This document shows, one piece after another, positions 43,201 through 51,883 of a stretch of DNA of 64,000 bases. A model generated the notes under the pieces. That model was not told the DNA's origin, searched no databases, and saw only the letters and a list, made by a program, of their open reading frames with translations. The DNA is taken from contig NZ_JARNTX010000002.1 in the NCBI RefSeq assembly GCF_029433095.1, forward strand, positions 186,001-250,000, given 5' to 3'. The stretch comes from Hymenobacter sp. YC55. GTDB lineage: Bacteria; Bacteroidota; Bacteroidia; Cytophagales; Hymenobacteraceae. The position numbers were made by a program, and so were the translations under genes. Numbering within the stretch: the stretch's first letter is position 1; the number at the start of each line of letters is the position of its first letter.

Positions 43201-43303
43201 GAACGTCATGCTGAGCGGAACCGAAGCATCTCGCGTGCTGACACTGGATTAGTAACCCAACATCAGCACGCGAGATGCTTCGGCTCCGCTCAACATGACG
43301 TTC
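43201..43303. repeat. Palindromic intergenic repeat, family A copy 3
   Basis: Arms of about 41 bases (43201-43241 and 43263-43303), both starting GAACGTCATG or its complement. They differ by two transitions within the GAGCGGAGCC block. Located between prfA and the next gene, both plus-strand. Confidence 0.9.
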
Positions 43304-43331
43304 TTGTTAGATATACTTATTAACTTCCTCT

Positions 43332-44870
43332 ATGCGCTTTCTACTCCCGCTGCTGCTTGTTTTCTCGGCGTTGCTTTGTTTGCTGCCGGGTTGCGAGCCG
43401 AAGGAAGATCTAGTTACCAAAGACGCTAGCGCCAAGCTGGAATTCTCGGCCGATACTGTGTTGTTTGATACGGTATTTGCGCAGGTGGGCACCGTAAGCA
43501 AGCGCCTGTGGGTGTACAACCGCAATTCCCGAGCTGTGAAAGTCAGGGAAATTCGGCTGGCCAACACCAACCCCGGTACCTATTCCCTGCTCATCAACGG
43601 CGACGAAACCCGCGTAGCCAACGACCTAGAAATTCGGGGCAAAGACAGCTTGCTCATTTTGGTGAAAGCCGTGCTCGGCCCAAATGCCACTAACAACAAG
43701 CCGTTCTTGGTGGACGACCAAGTGCTGTTCAACACCAACGGCAACGAGCAGGACGTGAAGTTGGTAGCTTACGGGCAGAACGCCTATTTCCACGGCCCCG
43801 AAGAACATATTACCCGCAATACTACGTGGCCTAAAAACCGCCCCCATGTTATCTATGGTTATGTGGTAGTAGACGCCGGCGTAACACTTCGGATTCAGCC
43901 CGGTACCCGAATTTACTCTCATGCCGGCTCGGCTATGTTGGTGCGCGGCACGTTACGCGTCAACGAAGCCACTAACCCGTCGGGGGAGCTTACGCCTACC
44001 GACACGGCTACGTTCGTACGCTTTCAAGGCGACCGGCTAGAACCTTTCTATGCCGATATTCCGGGGCAATGGCTTGGTATACAATTTGACCCAAGTAGCA
44101 GCCGCAACAACTTGGTGCGTTTCACCGAAATCAAAAATGCCTCGTATGGTTTGTTGATTCTCAACCTACTCAACGGCCCTCACCCGAGAGTAACGGCCGA
44201 GAATACGATTCTACGCAACATTTCGGGTGAAGCCCGCTCATTCGGCGGCGGTGACAACGGCTTGAGCTTCGAAGGAGCCGGTGTATTCGGTTTCTCCGGC
44301 GACTTTGATCTGCGCAATTGCCTGTTCACTAACTGCGGCGAATACGCCGTGCGCGGTATCGGTGGTACGTACAACCTGAATTTTTGCACAATTGCTAACT
44401 ATACTCCGCAGTTCCGTCGTGAGTCTCAGTCCCTCTGGTTTACAAATGAGGTAGCCACCGAACAAGCAGTTGTTCCGAACATAGTTCGAGTAACAGTTGA
44501 TAACTCTATTATATGGGGTTCAATCGACGACGAGTTGTTCTTCAAAAACGGCAATGCATACCGGTCAAACATAAACATCCAAAACAGCATCTTGCGTACC
44601 AAGGATTACGCAGCTGCAATGGATGCTGGTGACAAACTCGGTTTCGATAATCGAGGCAACCAAATCGGTCCTATTGCGGATCTAAACTTCCCTAAGTTCA
44701 AAAGCACTCCATTTCGGAGCTTCGGCAACAAGTTCGACTACCGCCTCGACACCCTTTCACCTGCCAGTAACAAAGGCGTATTCAACTCGGCAATACCCCG
44801 CGACCTGCTCAACAAGCCTCGCAGCATAACAGCACCCGACCTAGGAGCGTATGAACGGGTGAACCCTTAA
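43332..44870 (+). CDS. Beta-helix-like surface lipoprotein
   Basis: A 512-residue lipoprotein (lipobox 'LLPGC', Cys21). Residues about 35-140 form an Ig/ASPM-like beta sandwich ('LEFSADTVLFDTVFAQVGTVSKRLWVYNRNSRAVKV'). Residues about 170-460 look like a right-handed parallel beta helix ('GYVVVDAGVTLRIQPGTRIYSHAGSAMLVRGTLRVNE', 'NCLFTNCGEYAVRGIGGTYNLNFCTIANY'). The end 'KPRSITAPDLGAYER' is common in Bacteroidota choice-of-anchor proteins. Likely exposed on the outer membrane; ligand unknown. Confidence 0.78.
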   Translation: MRFLLPLLLVFSALLCLLPGCEPKEDLVTKDASAKLEFSADTVLFDTVFAQVGTVSKRLWVYNRNSRAVKVREIRLANTNPGTYSLLINGDETRVANDLEIRGKDSLLILVKAVLGPNATNNKPFLVDDQVLFNTNGNEQDVKLVAYGQNAYFHGPEEHITRNTTWPKNRPHVIYGYVVVDAGVTLRIQPGTRIYSHAGSAMLVRGTLRVNEATNPSGELTPTDTATFVRFQGDRLEPFYADIPGQWLGIQFDPSSSRNNLVRFTEIKNASYGLLILNLLNGPHPRVTAENTILRNISGEARSFGGGDNGLSFEGAGVFGFSGDFDLRNCLFTNCGEYAVRGIGGTYNLNFCTIANYTPQFRRESQSLWFTNEVATEQAVVPNIVRVTVDNSIIWGSIDDELFFKNGNAYRSNINIQNSILRTKDYAAAMDAGDKLGFDNRGNQIGPIADLNFPKFKSTPFRSFGNKFDYRLDTLSPASNKGVFNSAIPRDLLNKPRSITAPDLGAYERVNP

Positions 44871-44875
44871 AGCTG

Positions 44876-45301
44876 ATGATTTACATTCAAAAGCGTCTGC
44901 GCTTGCCGGCTCTGCGCCGCGGCTTTCATCTCGTCACGGACTTGCTGGTTGCGGAACTGCCAGAGTTGGAGCGTATCCGCATGGGTACGGCTCATTTTTT
45001 CATTCAGCACACCTCCGCCAGCTTGAGCATCAACGAAAACGCTGATCCTACTGTGCGCGTTGATTTCGAGTCTTACTTCAACCAAGCGGTACCCGAAAAC
45101 GCCCCATACTTCCGTCATACTCTAGAAGGCCCCGACGATATGCCAGCCCACCTGAAGGCAGCTATGCTGGGTCATGCCGTGAGTATGCCAATCACGAACG
45201 GGGAATTGGCACTAGGTACTTGGCAGGGGGTATACCTGGGAGAGCACCGCAACCAGGGCGGTCGGCGCTGGGTGGTAGCTACCTTGATGGGCACTGAATA
45301 G
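44876..45301 (+). CDS. yjbQ: YjbQ family (secondary thiamine-phosphate synthase-like) protein
   Basis: A 141-residue UPF0047 protein of standard length. 'GTAHFFIQHTSASLSINENADPTVRVDFESYF' and 'DDMPAHLKAAMLGHAVSMPITNGELALGTWQGVYLGEHR' are family signatures. Members weakly replace thiamine-phosphate synthase; the true activity is unsettled. Start is ATG 44876, five bases after the previous stop, so cotranscribed. Confidence 0.9.
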   Translation: MIYIQKRLRLPALRRGFHLVTDLLVAELPELERIRMGTAHFFIQHTSASLSINENADPTVRVDFESYFNQAVPENAPYFRHTLEGPDDMPAHLKAAMLGHAVSMPITNGELALGTWQGVYLGEHRNQGGRRWVVATLMGTE

Positions 45302-45412
45302 TGTGCAGAAAGCAAATTATTCTTCTAGCTGGGCGGTATAATTTTTCGATTATCAAGCCCGGCCGTCGATGTTTCTCGTATGAAGTGAAAATGCACTTGC
45401 TTTTCGCATCCC

Positions 45413-45988
45413 ATGGAGTCTGCTCTGCTGTCCTTCCGTAAGCTCAATTACCCGGTTCTACTACTGTATGTGGTGCTAGGGCTATCAAGCTGCGAGGCCA
45501 AGGACCCGCCTGCAACCGTTGCCTCTAAGCCCAAACAAGAGCGTCGCCAGCCGACTACTCCGCCGCCACCTGCGGCGCCTAAAGCATCCTGCACTCTTAC
45601 CAACGACACGTTAGCGGGACAGCCTTTTGGGGCGGAACCAACTGTAGAGGAATTGCTGCGCTCCGGCGCTAAAATTGTGAGCCGCAAAGCCTTTGCTAAC
45701 CTGCACGAAGCCGGACAGACCGATACTATTCTTACGCTGCAGCACCAAGGCAACTCCTTCGAGTTCTACCACTCGCCAGAAAAGGACCTGCTACGGCAGG
45801 CTGTCATTACCAACTTCAAGCCCGCATATGGGCAGCGTTTGCGCCTCACGCTTAATGAGTCGGCGCGGCAGAGTGGCGGACCTTGCGGGCAACTCCGCCT
45901 CCGCGACACCGACCACGCCAACATGGTTTCTGCCACCTTCACTGCCGGGCAGCCCAGCCAAGCCCGCGTGCAGCCGTACTTGGATTAA
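45413..45988 (+). CDS. Hypothetical lipoprotein
   Basis: A 191-residue lipoprotein; signal peptide with lipobox 'GLSSC' near Cys27. A Pro-rich linker follows ('RRQPTTPPPPAAPKASC'). The C-terminal domain ('GAEPTVEELLRSGAKIVSRKAFANLHEAGQTDTILTLQHQ') has four cysteines and looks globular. No family recognised. A palindromic repeat follows the stop. Confidence 0.65.
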   Translation: MESALLSFRKLNYPVLLLYVVLGLSSCEAKDPPATVASKPKQERRQPTTPPPPAAPKASCTLTNDTLAGQPFGAEPTVEELLRSGAKIVSRKAFANLHEAGQTDTILTLQHQGNSFEFYHSPEKDLLRQAVITNFKPAYGQRLRLTLNESARQSGGPCGQLRLRDTDHANMVSATFTAGQPSQARVQPYLD

Positions 45989-45991
45989 GCT

Positions 45992-46052
45992 TGTCATGGC
46001 GAGGCAGGAGGAATCTAGTGGTGTCTCAGATTCCTCCTGCCTCGCCATGACA
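45992..46052. repeat. Palindromic intergenic repeat, family B variant
   Basis: Perfect 25-base arms (45992-46016 and 46028-46052) around an 11-base centre. Core GTCATGGCGAGGCAGGAGGA shares the GCAGGAGGAATCT part with 13367-13464 but differs in between. It lies between two convergent genes and could serve as their terminator. Confidence 0.9.
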
Positions 46053-46058
46053 GTTGTC

Positions 46059-46634
46059 TTACTGCACTACCCGTGTCCGCACTGTGTACCGCACAGTGTC
46101 GAACATTACCAGCTTTTGGATACCTTCTACGCTGTAGCTCCGTAGGCCATTGCTATCTGCCTGAAGCTGTAGCTTCTTTTCCGAGTAGAACAGCGGGTTA
46201 TCCTGAATTATAGTGGCCGTAATAGCTTCGGGATGGTCCGTGGCCTTACCAACAACCAATTCTCGCACCGAAGCCTCTACAGCTGGCTTTTTCTTGTAAG
46301 TAGTGCTTGAGCTATTGGCTTGATTAACGGGCACTACCTCATACGCGCCGCGCAGCGCCGGCTTGTTGATGTCAGCTTGATAGAAGATTTGCAGCTCCTT
46401 GCTCCAGTCCGTCTTGGTGACCCGCGTGGTTTCCAGTTTTCCGTCGCGCAGGCGCACCTGCTTCTCCACAACTGGCTGCTGGCGGTTGAGCATTGCCACC
46501 TGGCTATCCAGAAACCCTTTGACATCGAAGTAATTGGGCTTGCGGTTGGCGGGGGTAGGACGCACAGTTGCATCCTCGCCCGGCCCACAGGTGGCGAGTA
46601 GTAACAATACGCCTAACCAGTTGCCTTTACGCAC
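46059..46634 (-). CDS. Hypothetical lipoprotein downstream of gpmI
   Basis: A 191-residue protein with a short signal and lipobox-like 'LLATC'. The body is polar with 'YFDVKGFLDSQVAMLNRQQPVVEKQVRLRDGKLETTRVTKTDWSKELQIF'. I recognise it only as a type of conserved Bacteroidota lipoprotein. Start is GTG 46634, overlapping the gpmI stop by 8 bases, so it is coupled to gpmI. Confidence 0.7.
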   Translation of the reverse strand: MRKGNWLGVLLLLATCGPGEDATVRPTPANRKPNYFDVKGFLDSQVAMLNRQQPVVEKQVRLRDGKLETTRVTKTDWSKELQIFYQADINKPALRGAYEVVPVNQANSSSTTYKKKPAVEASVRELVVGKATDHPEAITATIIQDNPLFYSEKKLQLQADSNGLRSYSVEGIQKLVMFDTVRYTVRTRVVQ

Positions 46635-48177
46635 GAGTTGCGGTTCCTTGGGGCTGCAACAAGCTCACACCGGTCATGTCGGCAGGTTGGGGTAAGCCCA
46701 TCAACGCCAATACAGTGGGGGCAATATCACCGAGCTTGCCGTCGGCGAGGGTGCCGTGGTAGTCGGTGTCGGCCAAGATGCAGGGTACCAGATTAGTGGT
46801 GTGAGCCGTGTTAGGCGAGCCGTCAGGGTTAATCATGAATTCGGCATTGCCGTGGTCGGCAATAACGATGCAGGCGTAGTTGCTAGCTAAGGCCGCTTCT
46901 ATTACTGCTTTGGCGCAAGCATCTACCGTTTCTACGGCGCGTACCACGGCATCAAACACGCCGGTGTGGCCCACCATGTCGGGGTTGGCGAAGTTGAGCA
47001 CCACAAAGTCAGCCGACTTGGCTTGCAGCTCCGGCACCAGTGCGTCGCGCAGGTCGGCGGCACTCATTTCGGGTTGCAGGTCGTACGTAGCTACTTTGGG
47101 CGAAGGGCGCAGAAGGCGGCTTTCGCCAACAAATTCGGTTTCGCGGCCTCCTGAAAAGAAGAACGTAACGTGCGGGTACTTCTCGGTTTCGGCAATGCGG
47201 ATCTGCTTTTTACCGTTGGCTTCGAGCACCGCGCCCAAGGTATTTTCGAGGTTGTCTTTCTCGAAAATAGGGGTGACGCCCGTAAACGTGGCGTCGTAGT
47301 TGGTCATGGTGAGGTAGTGCAGGTTCAGCCGGTGCATCTGGAAGGCATTGAAGTCCTGCTGCGTTAGCGCCTGCGTGATTTCGCGGCCCCGGTCGGTGCG
47401 GAAGTTGAAGCAGATGACCACGTCGCCTTCCTGGATGGTAGCCAGCGGGGTCCCGTCGGCGCCTACCTTCACAATCGGCTTCAGGAACTCGTCGGTAACG
47501 CCCTCCTTGTAAGAATCCTGCATGCTCTGAATCAGGTTCTGCGAAGGCGTGCCTTTGCCGTTCACCAGCAGATCATACGCTACTTTCACCCGTTCCCAGC
47601 GGTTGTCGCGGTCCATGGCGTAGTAGCGGCCCACAATCGAGGCAATCTTGCCACTAGCGCCGTGTTGCAAGTGCTGCTCCAAGTCGTTGACGTAGCCTAC
47701 GCCGCCCTTGGGGTCGGTGTCGCGGCCGTCGGTGAAGGCATGGATGAAGACCTTGTGTACTTCGGCATCATGGGCCAGGGTGCAGAGGGCCTTCAGGTGT
47801 TCGATGTGCGAGTGCACGCCGCCATCAGAAAGCAAGCCCATAAAGTGCAGGGTCTTGCCGCTGGTACGGGCATATTCAAACGCTTTTTCTAGGGCTGGAA
47901 TAGAGCCTAGCTTCCGCTCCCGGATAGCCTTGTTGATGCGAACCAGCTCTTGGTACACCACGCGGCCGGCGCCAATATTCATGTGCCCGACCTCGGAATT
48001 ACCCATTTGGCCATCAGGGAGGCCCACGGCTTCGCCGGATGCTTGCAACTTGCTGTGCGGAAACCGCTGAAACAGCGAATCAACAAAAGGGGTTTGCGCT
48101 TTATCAACTGCCGAAACCTCTTTGTTCTTGGCCAGACCCCAGCCATCGAGAATCACCAACAATACCTGCTTGTTCAT
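46627..48177 (-). CDS. gpmI: 2,3-bisphosphoglycerate-independent phosphoglycerate mutase
   Basis: A 516-residue Mn2+-dependent glycolytic enzyme of the alkaline phosphatase superfamily, interconverting 3- and 2-phosphoglycerate. Metal and catalytic residues are visible: 'LVILDGWG' (Asp11), 'GQMGNSEVGHMNIGAGR' (Ser61 nucleophile), 'AFTDGRDTDP', 'FNFRTDRGREI' and 'IADHGNAE' plus 'HTTNLVP' near the end. Usual length. First gene of a short unit with the lipoprotein gene. Confidence 0.96.
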   Translation of the reverse strand: MNKQVLLVILDGWGLAKNKEVSAVDKAQTPFVDSLFQRFPHSKLQASGEAVGLPDGQMGNSEVGHMNIGAGRVVYQELVRINKAIRERKLGSIPALEKAFEYARTSGKTLHFMGLLSDGGVHSHIEHLKALCTLAHDAEVHKVFIHAFTDGRDTDPKGGVGYVNDLEQHLQHGASGKIASIVGRYYAMDRDNRWERVKVAYDLLVNGKGTPSQNLIQSMQDSYKEGVTDEFLKPIVKVGADGTPLATIQEGDVVICFNFRTDRGREITQALTQQDFNAFQMHRLNLHYLTMTNYDATFTGVTPIFEKDNLENTLGAVLEANGKKQIRIAETEKYPHVTFFFSGGRETEFVGESRLLRPSPKVATYDLQPEMSAADLRDALVPELQAKSADFVVLNFANPDMVGHTGVFDAVVRAVETVDACAKAVIEAALASNYACIVIADHGNAEFMINPDGSPNTAHTTNLVPCILADTDYHGTLADGKLGDIAPTVLALMGLPQPADMTGVSLLQPQGTATRA

Positions 48178-48322
48178 GGCACAAAGATAGGCTGTCAGCG
48201 CCGTACCAACGGTATTTTATTGTTTAACCTACGCTTAGTGGAAATAACCTGAGGGGTTAGAGGTACGTAGGCAGGGGTTGGCATAATTTTCGCGTACCGC
48301 ATGATGCATTCTATACTCTAAA

Positions 48323-48721
48323 ATGAAACGCATTCTTTTTCAGGCTCTCGTGTGCGGATGGCTCTTGTTGCTGTCGGCGGTAGGGCAAGCGCAAGGCGAC
48401 GTATTTGGCTCTATTAGTGGAGCTTTGCGCAATGCTTCCTCCAAGGAACTATCGCAATACTTCGGCGCTACAGTTGAAATCAGCATCGACGGCGACCGGC
48501 AAAGCTATAGTGCCACGCAGGCCGAATTTGTCATGAAAGACTTTTTCGCCAAAACGGCACCTGCCAGCTTCGAGATAGTTCACCAAGGTGGCAGTGATGG
48601 CGGAATTCCTTATGCAGTAGGGAAGTATAAGAGCAAAGACGCCATGTATCGTGTGATTGTGAAGATGCAAAACGCCAGTGGTGCCTTGAAAATCGAAAAC
48701 ATGGCCTTCACCAAAGAATGA
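48323..48721 (+). CDS. DUF4783 domain secreted protein
   Basis: A 132-residue protein with a signal peptide (cleavage after 'VGQAQ') and a small cystatin/NTF2-like domain: 'DVFGSISGALRNASSKELSQYFGATVEISIDGDRQSYSATQAEFVMKDFFAKTAP'. This matches the DUF4783 family of Bacteroidota. Function unknown. It precedes nadC in the same direction, which is a common neighbourhood for this family. Confidence 0.82.
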   Translation: MKRILFQALVCGWLLLLSAVGQAQGDVFGSISGALRNASSKELSQYFGATVEISIDGDRQSYSATQAEFVMKDFFAKTAPASFEIVHQGGSDGGIPYAVGKYKSKDAMYRVIVKMQNASGALKIENMAFTKE

Positions 48722-48924
48722 TAGGTAGGCTCATTTAAATAGCCCTTTCTCTACATCGACAAGTCAGCTTGTCGATTTACCTCGCAATTAGATTTTCTTT
48801 TCAATAAGCCCCTGGAACTGCTATAGTTGTCAGGGGTTTATTGCGTTTAGAGACTTTGCGTAAAAGGAATACGGCATAGGTAGGGAATAGCTTATGGGGT
48901 GGACTTGCGTATGATAACCGCGTA

Positions 48925-49812
48925 ATGAGCCCTTTTCACTATTTTTGCGCCGTGCAAAAACCCTCCTACCTCACCCCCGAAGCGTTATCTACTTTCATCC
49001 GCACAGCTCTTGCTGAAGACGTGGGCGACGGTGACCATTCTTCTCTAGCCTCAATTCCGGCTGACGCGCAGAAGCGGGCCCGGCTGCTGGTGAAAGATGA
49101 GGGCGTACTGGCCGGAGTAGAGCTAGCACATTTAATATTCCGGGAAGTAGATCCAACTCTGCAGGTAGAACAACTGCTTGCCGACGGCGCCCGCGTAAAG
49201 CACGGTGACGTGGTACTGACGGTGGAAGGCCGCGCCCAGAGCATCCTGACGGCAGAGCGGCTGGTACTCAACTGCATGCAGCGCATGAGCGGCATTGCTA
49301 CCAAGACGGCGCACATATCTACGCTGCTGGCCGGAACCAAAGCCCGCTTGCTCGACACCCGCAAAACCACGCCTAACTTTCGGCTATGCGAGAAATGGGC
49401 GGTACTTATCGGGGGCGGCGTCAACCACCGCTATGGCCTCTTCGACATGATTATCCTCAAGGACAACCACGTCGATTACGCAGGTGGTATTCGGCAGGCT
49501 ATTGAGGCCACCCAGGCGTATCTCCGCCAAACCGGCCGACAGTTGCCTATTGAAATCGAAACGCGCAGCTTGGCAGAAGTGCAGCAGGCACTCGATACTG
49601 GCGGCGTTTCCCGCATTATGCTCGACAATATGTCACCTACCGAACTGCGCGAGGCGGTGCAACTCATTAATGGCCGCTTCCCGACCGAAGCCAGCGGCGG
49701 CATCACCGAGCATACCATTGCCGAGGTAGCCGCCTCGGGGGTCGATTTTATTTCCGTGGGAGCCCTCACCCACTCAACTAAAAGTCTCGACCTGAGTTTA
49801 AAAGCTTACTAA
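48925..49812 (+). CDS. nadC: Nicotinate-nucleotide diphosphorylase (carboxylating)
   Basis: A 295-residue quinolinate phosphoribosyltransferase, forming nicotinate mononucleotide in de novo NAD synthesis. Signatures: 'ALAEDVGDGDHSS', 'ERLVLNCMQRMSGIATKT', 'LLDTRKTTPNFRLCEKWAVLIGGGVNHRYGLFDMIILKDNH', 'IEIETRSLAE', 'EASGGI'. Start at ATG 48925 or GTG 48952 (VQKPSYLTP); a TATTTTTG box at 48940-48947 inside the first codons hints that the second may be right if it is a -7 element. Confidence 0.94.
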   Translation: MSPFHYFCAVQKPSYLTPEALSTFIRTALAEDVGDGDHSSLASIPADAQKRARLLVKDEGVLAGVELAHLIFREVDPTLQVEQLLADGARVKHGDVVLTVEGRAQSILTAERLVLNCMQRMSGIATKTAHISTLLAGTKARLLDTRKTTPNFRLCEKWAVLIGGGVNHRYGLFDMIILKDNHVDYAGGIRQAIEATQAYLRQTGRQLPIEIETRSLAEVQQALDTGGVSRIMLDNMSPTELREAVQLINGRFPTEASGGITEHTIAEVAASGVDFISVGALTHSTKSLDLSLKAY

Positions 49813-49813
49813 G

Positions 49814-49898
49814 TGGTTGAATTGCTGAATGGTTAAATGGTTGACCGTTCATCGAGCCATTACAACATCCAACCATTTGTTATACAGCAATTCAACCA
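49814..49898. repeat. Nested inverted repeat between nadC and the YcxB-like gene
   Basis: Outer arms 49814-49827 and 49885-49898 (14 bp perfect, TGGTTGAATTGCTG) and inner arms 49835-49843 and 49870-49878 (9 bp). Unlike families A, B and C. It is just after the nadC stop and could act as a terminator or RNA stabiliser. Confidence 0.75.
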
Positions 49899-49907
49899 GC
49901 CAAGAAA

Positions 49908-50531
49908 ATGCAACAACCTAATCAACGCGGAGGCTATCGGCAGCAACAGCAGGTGCAAGCCGGCTCGCCGTTGGCCATTCGCACTAAAAAGCATCAACTC
50001 GACTCCAACCTTTACACCCGTGTGGCTATGGGCCACGTGTGGCGCAAGGAGTGGTGGTTTGCCTTAATCCCGTTTGCGGTGGGCGTATTGCCTGCTGCTA
50101 TCTGGCCCTCGTGGTGGTGGCTGGTGGCTGGCTTGGTACTGGCGCTGCTCTACGTGCTGCTGCGCTCTTCTCAGATTACGGCCGTCACGCAGATGGAGCA
50201 GACCAAACCGCTGTTCGAGCGGATGAGCTACGTTATCGACCAGCGGCAAATCGGCTTGATGCAAAACGAGAAAGAAGGTCGCGGAATGGGCGTGAACTGG
50301 GAAATGATTGGGCGCGTGAAGCGCGAGCCCGACGGCTATTTGCTCTGGTTCCGCAACCAAGATCCACCGGCCGACATAACTGGCTGGCGCGGCTGGGTAG
50401 CCCGTACCTTCGAGACCCCCATGTTCCTGCACGTTCCGTTTAAAGTATTCAACTCGCCTAACGACCAGAAGCTGTTCGAATCGATGTTGCGCCGCAAGAA
50501 CTTGCTGCCAGTTGAAGAAAAAGCGTCGTAG
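49908..50531 (+). CDS. YcxB-like membrane protein
   Basis: A 207-residue protein with a polar Gln-rich N-terminus (about 45 residues), two membrane helices at about 50-85 ('EWWFALIPFAVGVLPAAIWPSWWWLVAGLVLALLYVLL'), and a cytoplasmic domain ('YVIDQRQIGLMQNEKEGRGMGVNWEMIGRVKREPDGYLLWF') resembling the YcxB-like domain. Function unknown. First gene of a probable unit with the two lipoprotein genes. Confidence 0.72.
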   Translation: MQQPNQRGGYRQQQQVQAGSPLAIRTKKHQLDSNLYTRVAMGHVWRKEWWFALIPFAVGVLPAAIWPSWWWLVAGLVLALLYVLLRSSQITAVTQMEQTKPLFERMSYVIDQRQIGLMQNEKEGRGMGVNWEMIGRVKREPDGYLLWFRNQDPPADITGWRGWVARTFETPMFLHVPFKVFNSPNDQKLFESMLRRKNLLPVEEKAS

Positions 50532-50563
50532 GCCAACTACTTAACAATCAACAACCCAACAAT

Positions 50564-50947
50564 ATGACCAAGCAACTTGTGCTTTCCGCCCTGGCCGTAG
50601 CCACACTTTCCCTAGCCGCTTGCAGCAGCGAACCTTCCGATTGGCGGCCCGAGAATAAAGTGTCGGTGGATATGGTAGAGCCCGGCTCCCGCTCTTCCGA
50701 CAACTTCGACCAGCATACGGCGGCTGCCGCCGACCAAAGCAAAGGCGGGGCCATTGAGCGTCCAATTAGCTCGCACGTAGACTTAGAAGGCCGGGAACGG
50801 CCCAGCGCTGACGCCAACGTATCGGCTGATGCTAAGAAGGCAGAAGTAACTAAGCGCGCCGAAGACCGCGCCGAGGCGGGCGGCAAACCAGTGAAGCCTG
50901 AAGACGAGCCAGCTCCGGCTGTCAACAAGGCTCAGCCCCACGAATAA
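50564..50947 (+). CDS. Small charged lipoprotein
   Basis: A 127-residue lipoprotein (lipobox 'SLAAC', about residue 20) with a polar, mostly disordered body rich in Asp, Glu, Ala and Lys ('ADANVSADAKKAEVTKRAED'). No domain recognised. The stop at 50947 is directly followed by the next start (GTG 50948), so these two lipoproteins are made together. Confidence 0.68.
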   Translation: MTKQLVLSALAVATLSLAACSSEPSDWRPENKVSVDMVEPGSRSSDNFDQHTAAAADQSKGGAIERPISSHVDLEGRERPSADANVSADAKKAEVTKRAEDRAEAGGKPVKPEDEPAPAVNKAQPHE

Positions 50948-51220
50948 GTGTTGCAAAGCATGAGAGGATTCTCGTTGAGGCGTACTGCCGTGGCCGTGCT
51001 GCTAACAACTGGTATTGGCTTGTCGGTGGGCTGTGAGAGCAAACCTGCTACCTCTACTACCGCGCCAGCAGTAGACAGCGCCGAAAAAGCGCCGGCTTTG
51101 GCGGCTGCTTACATCTGCCCAATGGGCTGTGAAGGCAGTGCTAGCAACGAGCCCGGCAAATGCCCCGTGTGCGATATGGCTTTGGAGCCTAATCCCGACC
51201 ATAAGCCCGCTGCGCAATAG
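50948..51220 (+). CDS. Lipoprotein with heavy-metal-binding (HMBD) domain
   Basis: About 86-90 residues. Signal peptide with lipobox 'LSVGC'; the C-terminal 'YICPMGCEGSASNEPGKCPVCDMAL' is the short Cys-rich 'heavy metal binding domain' (P-M-x-C...CPxCxM) found in CusB-like and copper proteins. It probably binds copper or another soft metal in the periplasm. The frame opens with GTG 50948; ATG 50960 (MRGFSLRR) is more natural for a signal peptide. Confidence 0.8.
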   Translation: MLQSMRGFSLRRTAVAVLLTTGIGLSVGCESKPATSTTAPAVDSAEKAPALAAAYICPMGCEGSASNEPGKCPVCDMALEPNPDHKPAAQ

Positions 51221-51242
51221 GTAGCTGATTAACTGAAAGATA

Positions 51243-51290
51243 AAGAGGAACCTGAGTGGCGAATACGCTACCTGGGTTCCTCTTCATCTT
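51243..51290 (+). terminator. Terminator after the metal-binding lipoprotein gene
   Basis: A 10-bp stem (51243-51252 with 51275-51284) with a 22-base loop and a moderately T-rich tail, 22 bases after the stop. Confidence 0.55.
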
Positions 51291-51491
51291 TCACAAGTGC
51301 ACCTATGTTGCAACTATTTTGTAACATTGTTGCATAATAAGTTCGTACAGCGAGCTGGAGCCTATTAGCCTTTGTGGTGATATAAAGCTTTAGCTATTTG
51401 GAATAAGCGCTTCTTTGGCGCTCATAACCAAGGAACCTCTACGAGTTATGTAGGCTAGCCTTGTGGGTGCTGCGCCTGCTTCTGTTTGCTT

Positions 51492-51794
51492 ATGTCACAA
51501 ATTGCCGCGCCTGAGCCCGAGTGGTTTAGCACTTGGTCTAATTCGCTGTACCACAGCCGGAGCTTCACCAAGGCCAGCATATTCATTGATGCGCTGCAAG
51601 ACCACTTGCACTCTAAGCCCGACGCACACATACTGGACTTGGCGGGCAGCGAAGGGCAGCATGCGCTGCAATCAGGTGAGCGAAACTATCAAGTAAGAAG
51701 GTTGGAGTTATCGGCAGGAAGCATTGCGGCGGTGCCGCAGTACATACGGCTTTACTTTCGTGTGCCTGACATGCGCAACCCACTGCCAAAATAA
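51492..51794 (+). pseudogene. Truncated SAM-dependent methyltransferase remnant
   Basis: 100 codons that read like the first 40% of a Bacteroidota class I methyltransferase. 'EWFSTWSNSLYH' matches the usual opening, and 'HILDLAGSEGQHALQSGERNYQVRRLELSAGSIAAVPQYIRLYFRVPDMRNPLP' follows the order of motif I, the acidic loop and the next strand. Motif I is damaged: the family's LDLACGxGRH has become LDLAGSEGQH. The frame stops where about 140 more residues are expected, and nothing like the rest is found before the next gene at 51884. I read it as a decayed gene; a short expressed protein cannot be excluded. Confidence 0.65.
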
Positions 51795-51883
51795 AGCAGA
51801 CGACTGAGATAATAAACGGCTGATTAATAAGGTAAAGAACCAGAAGCGGCCACTAAATTTTACATCAAGTTTCCTGTCCCTCT

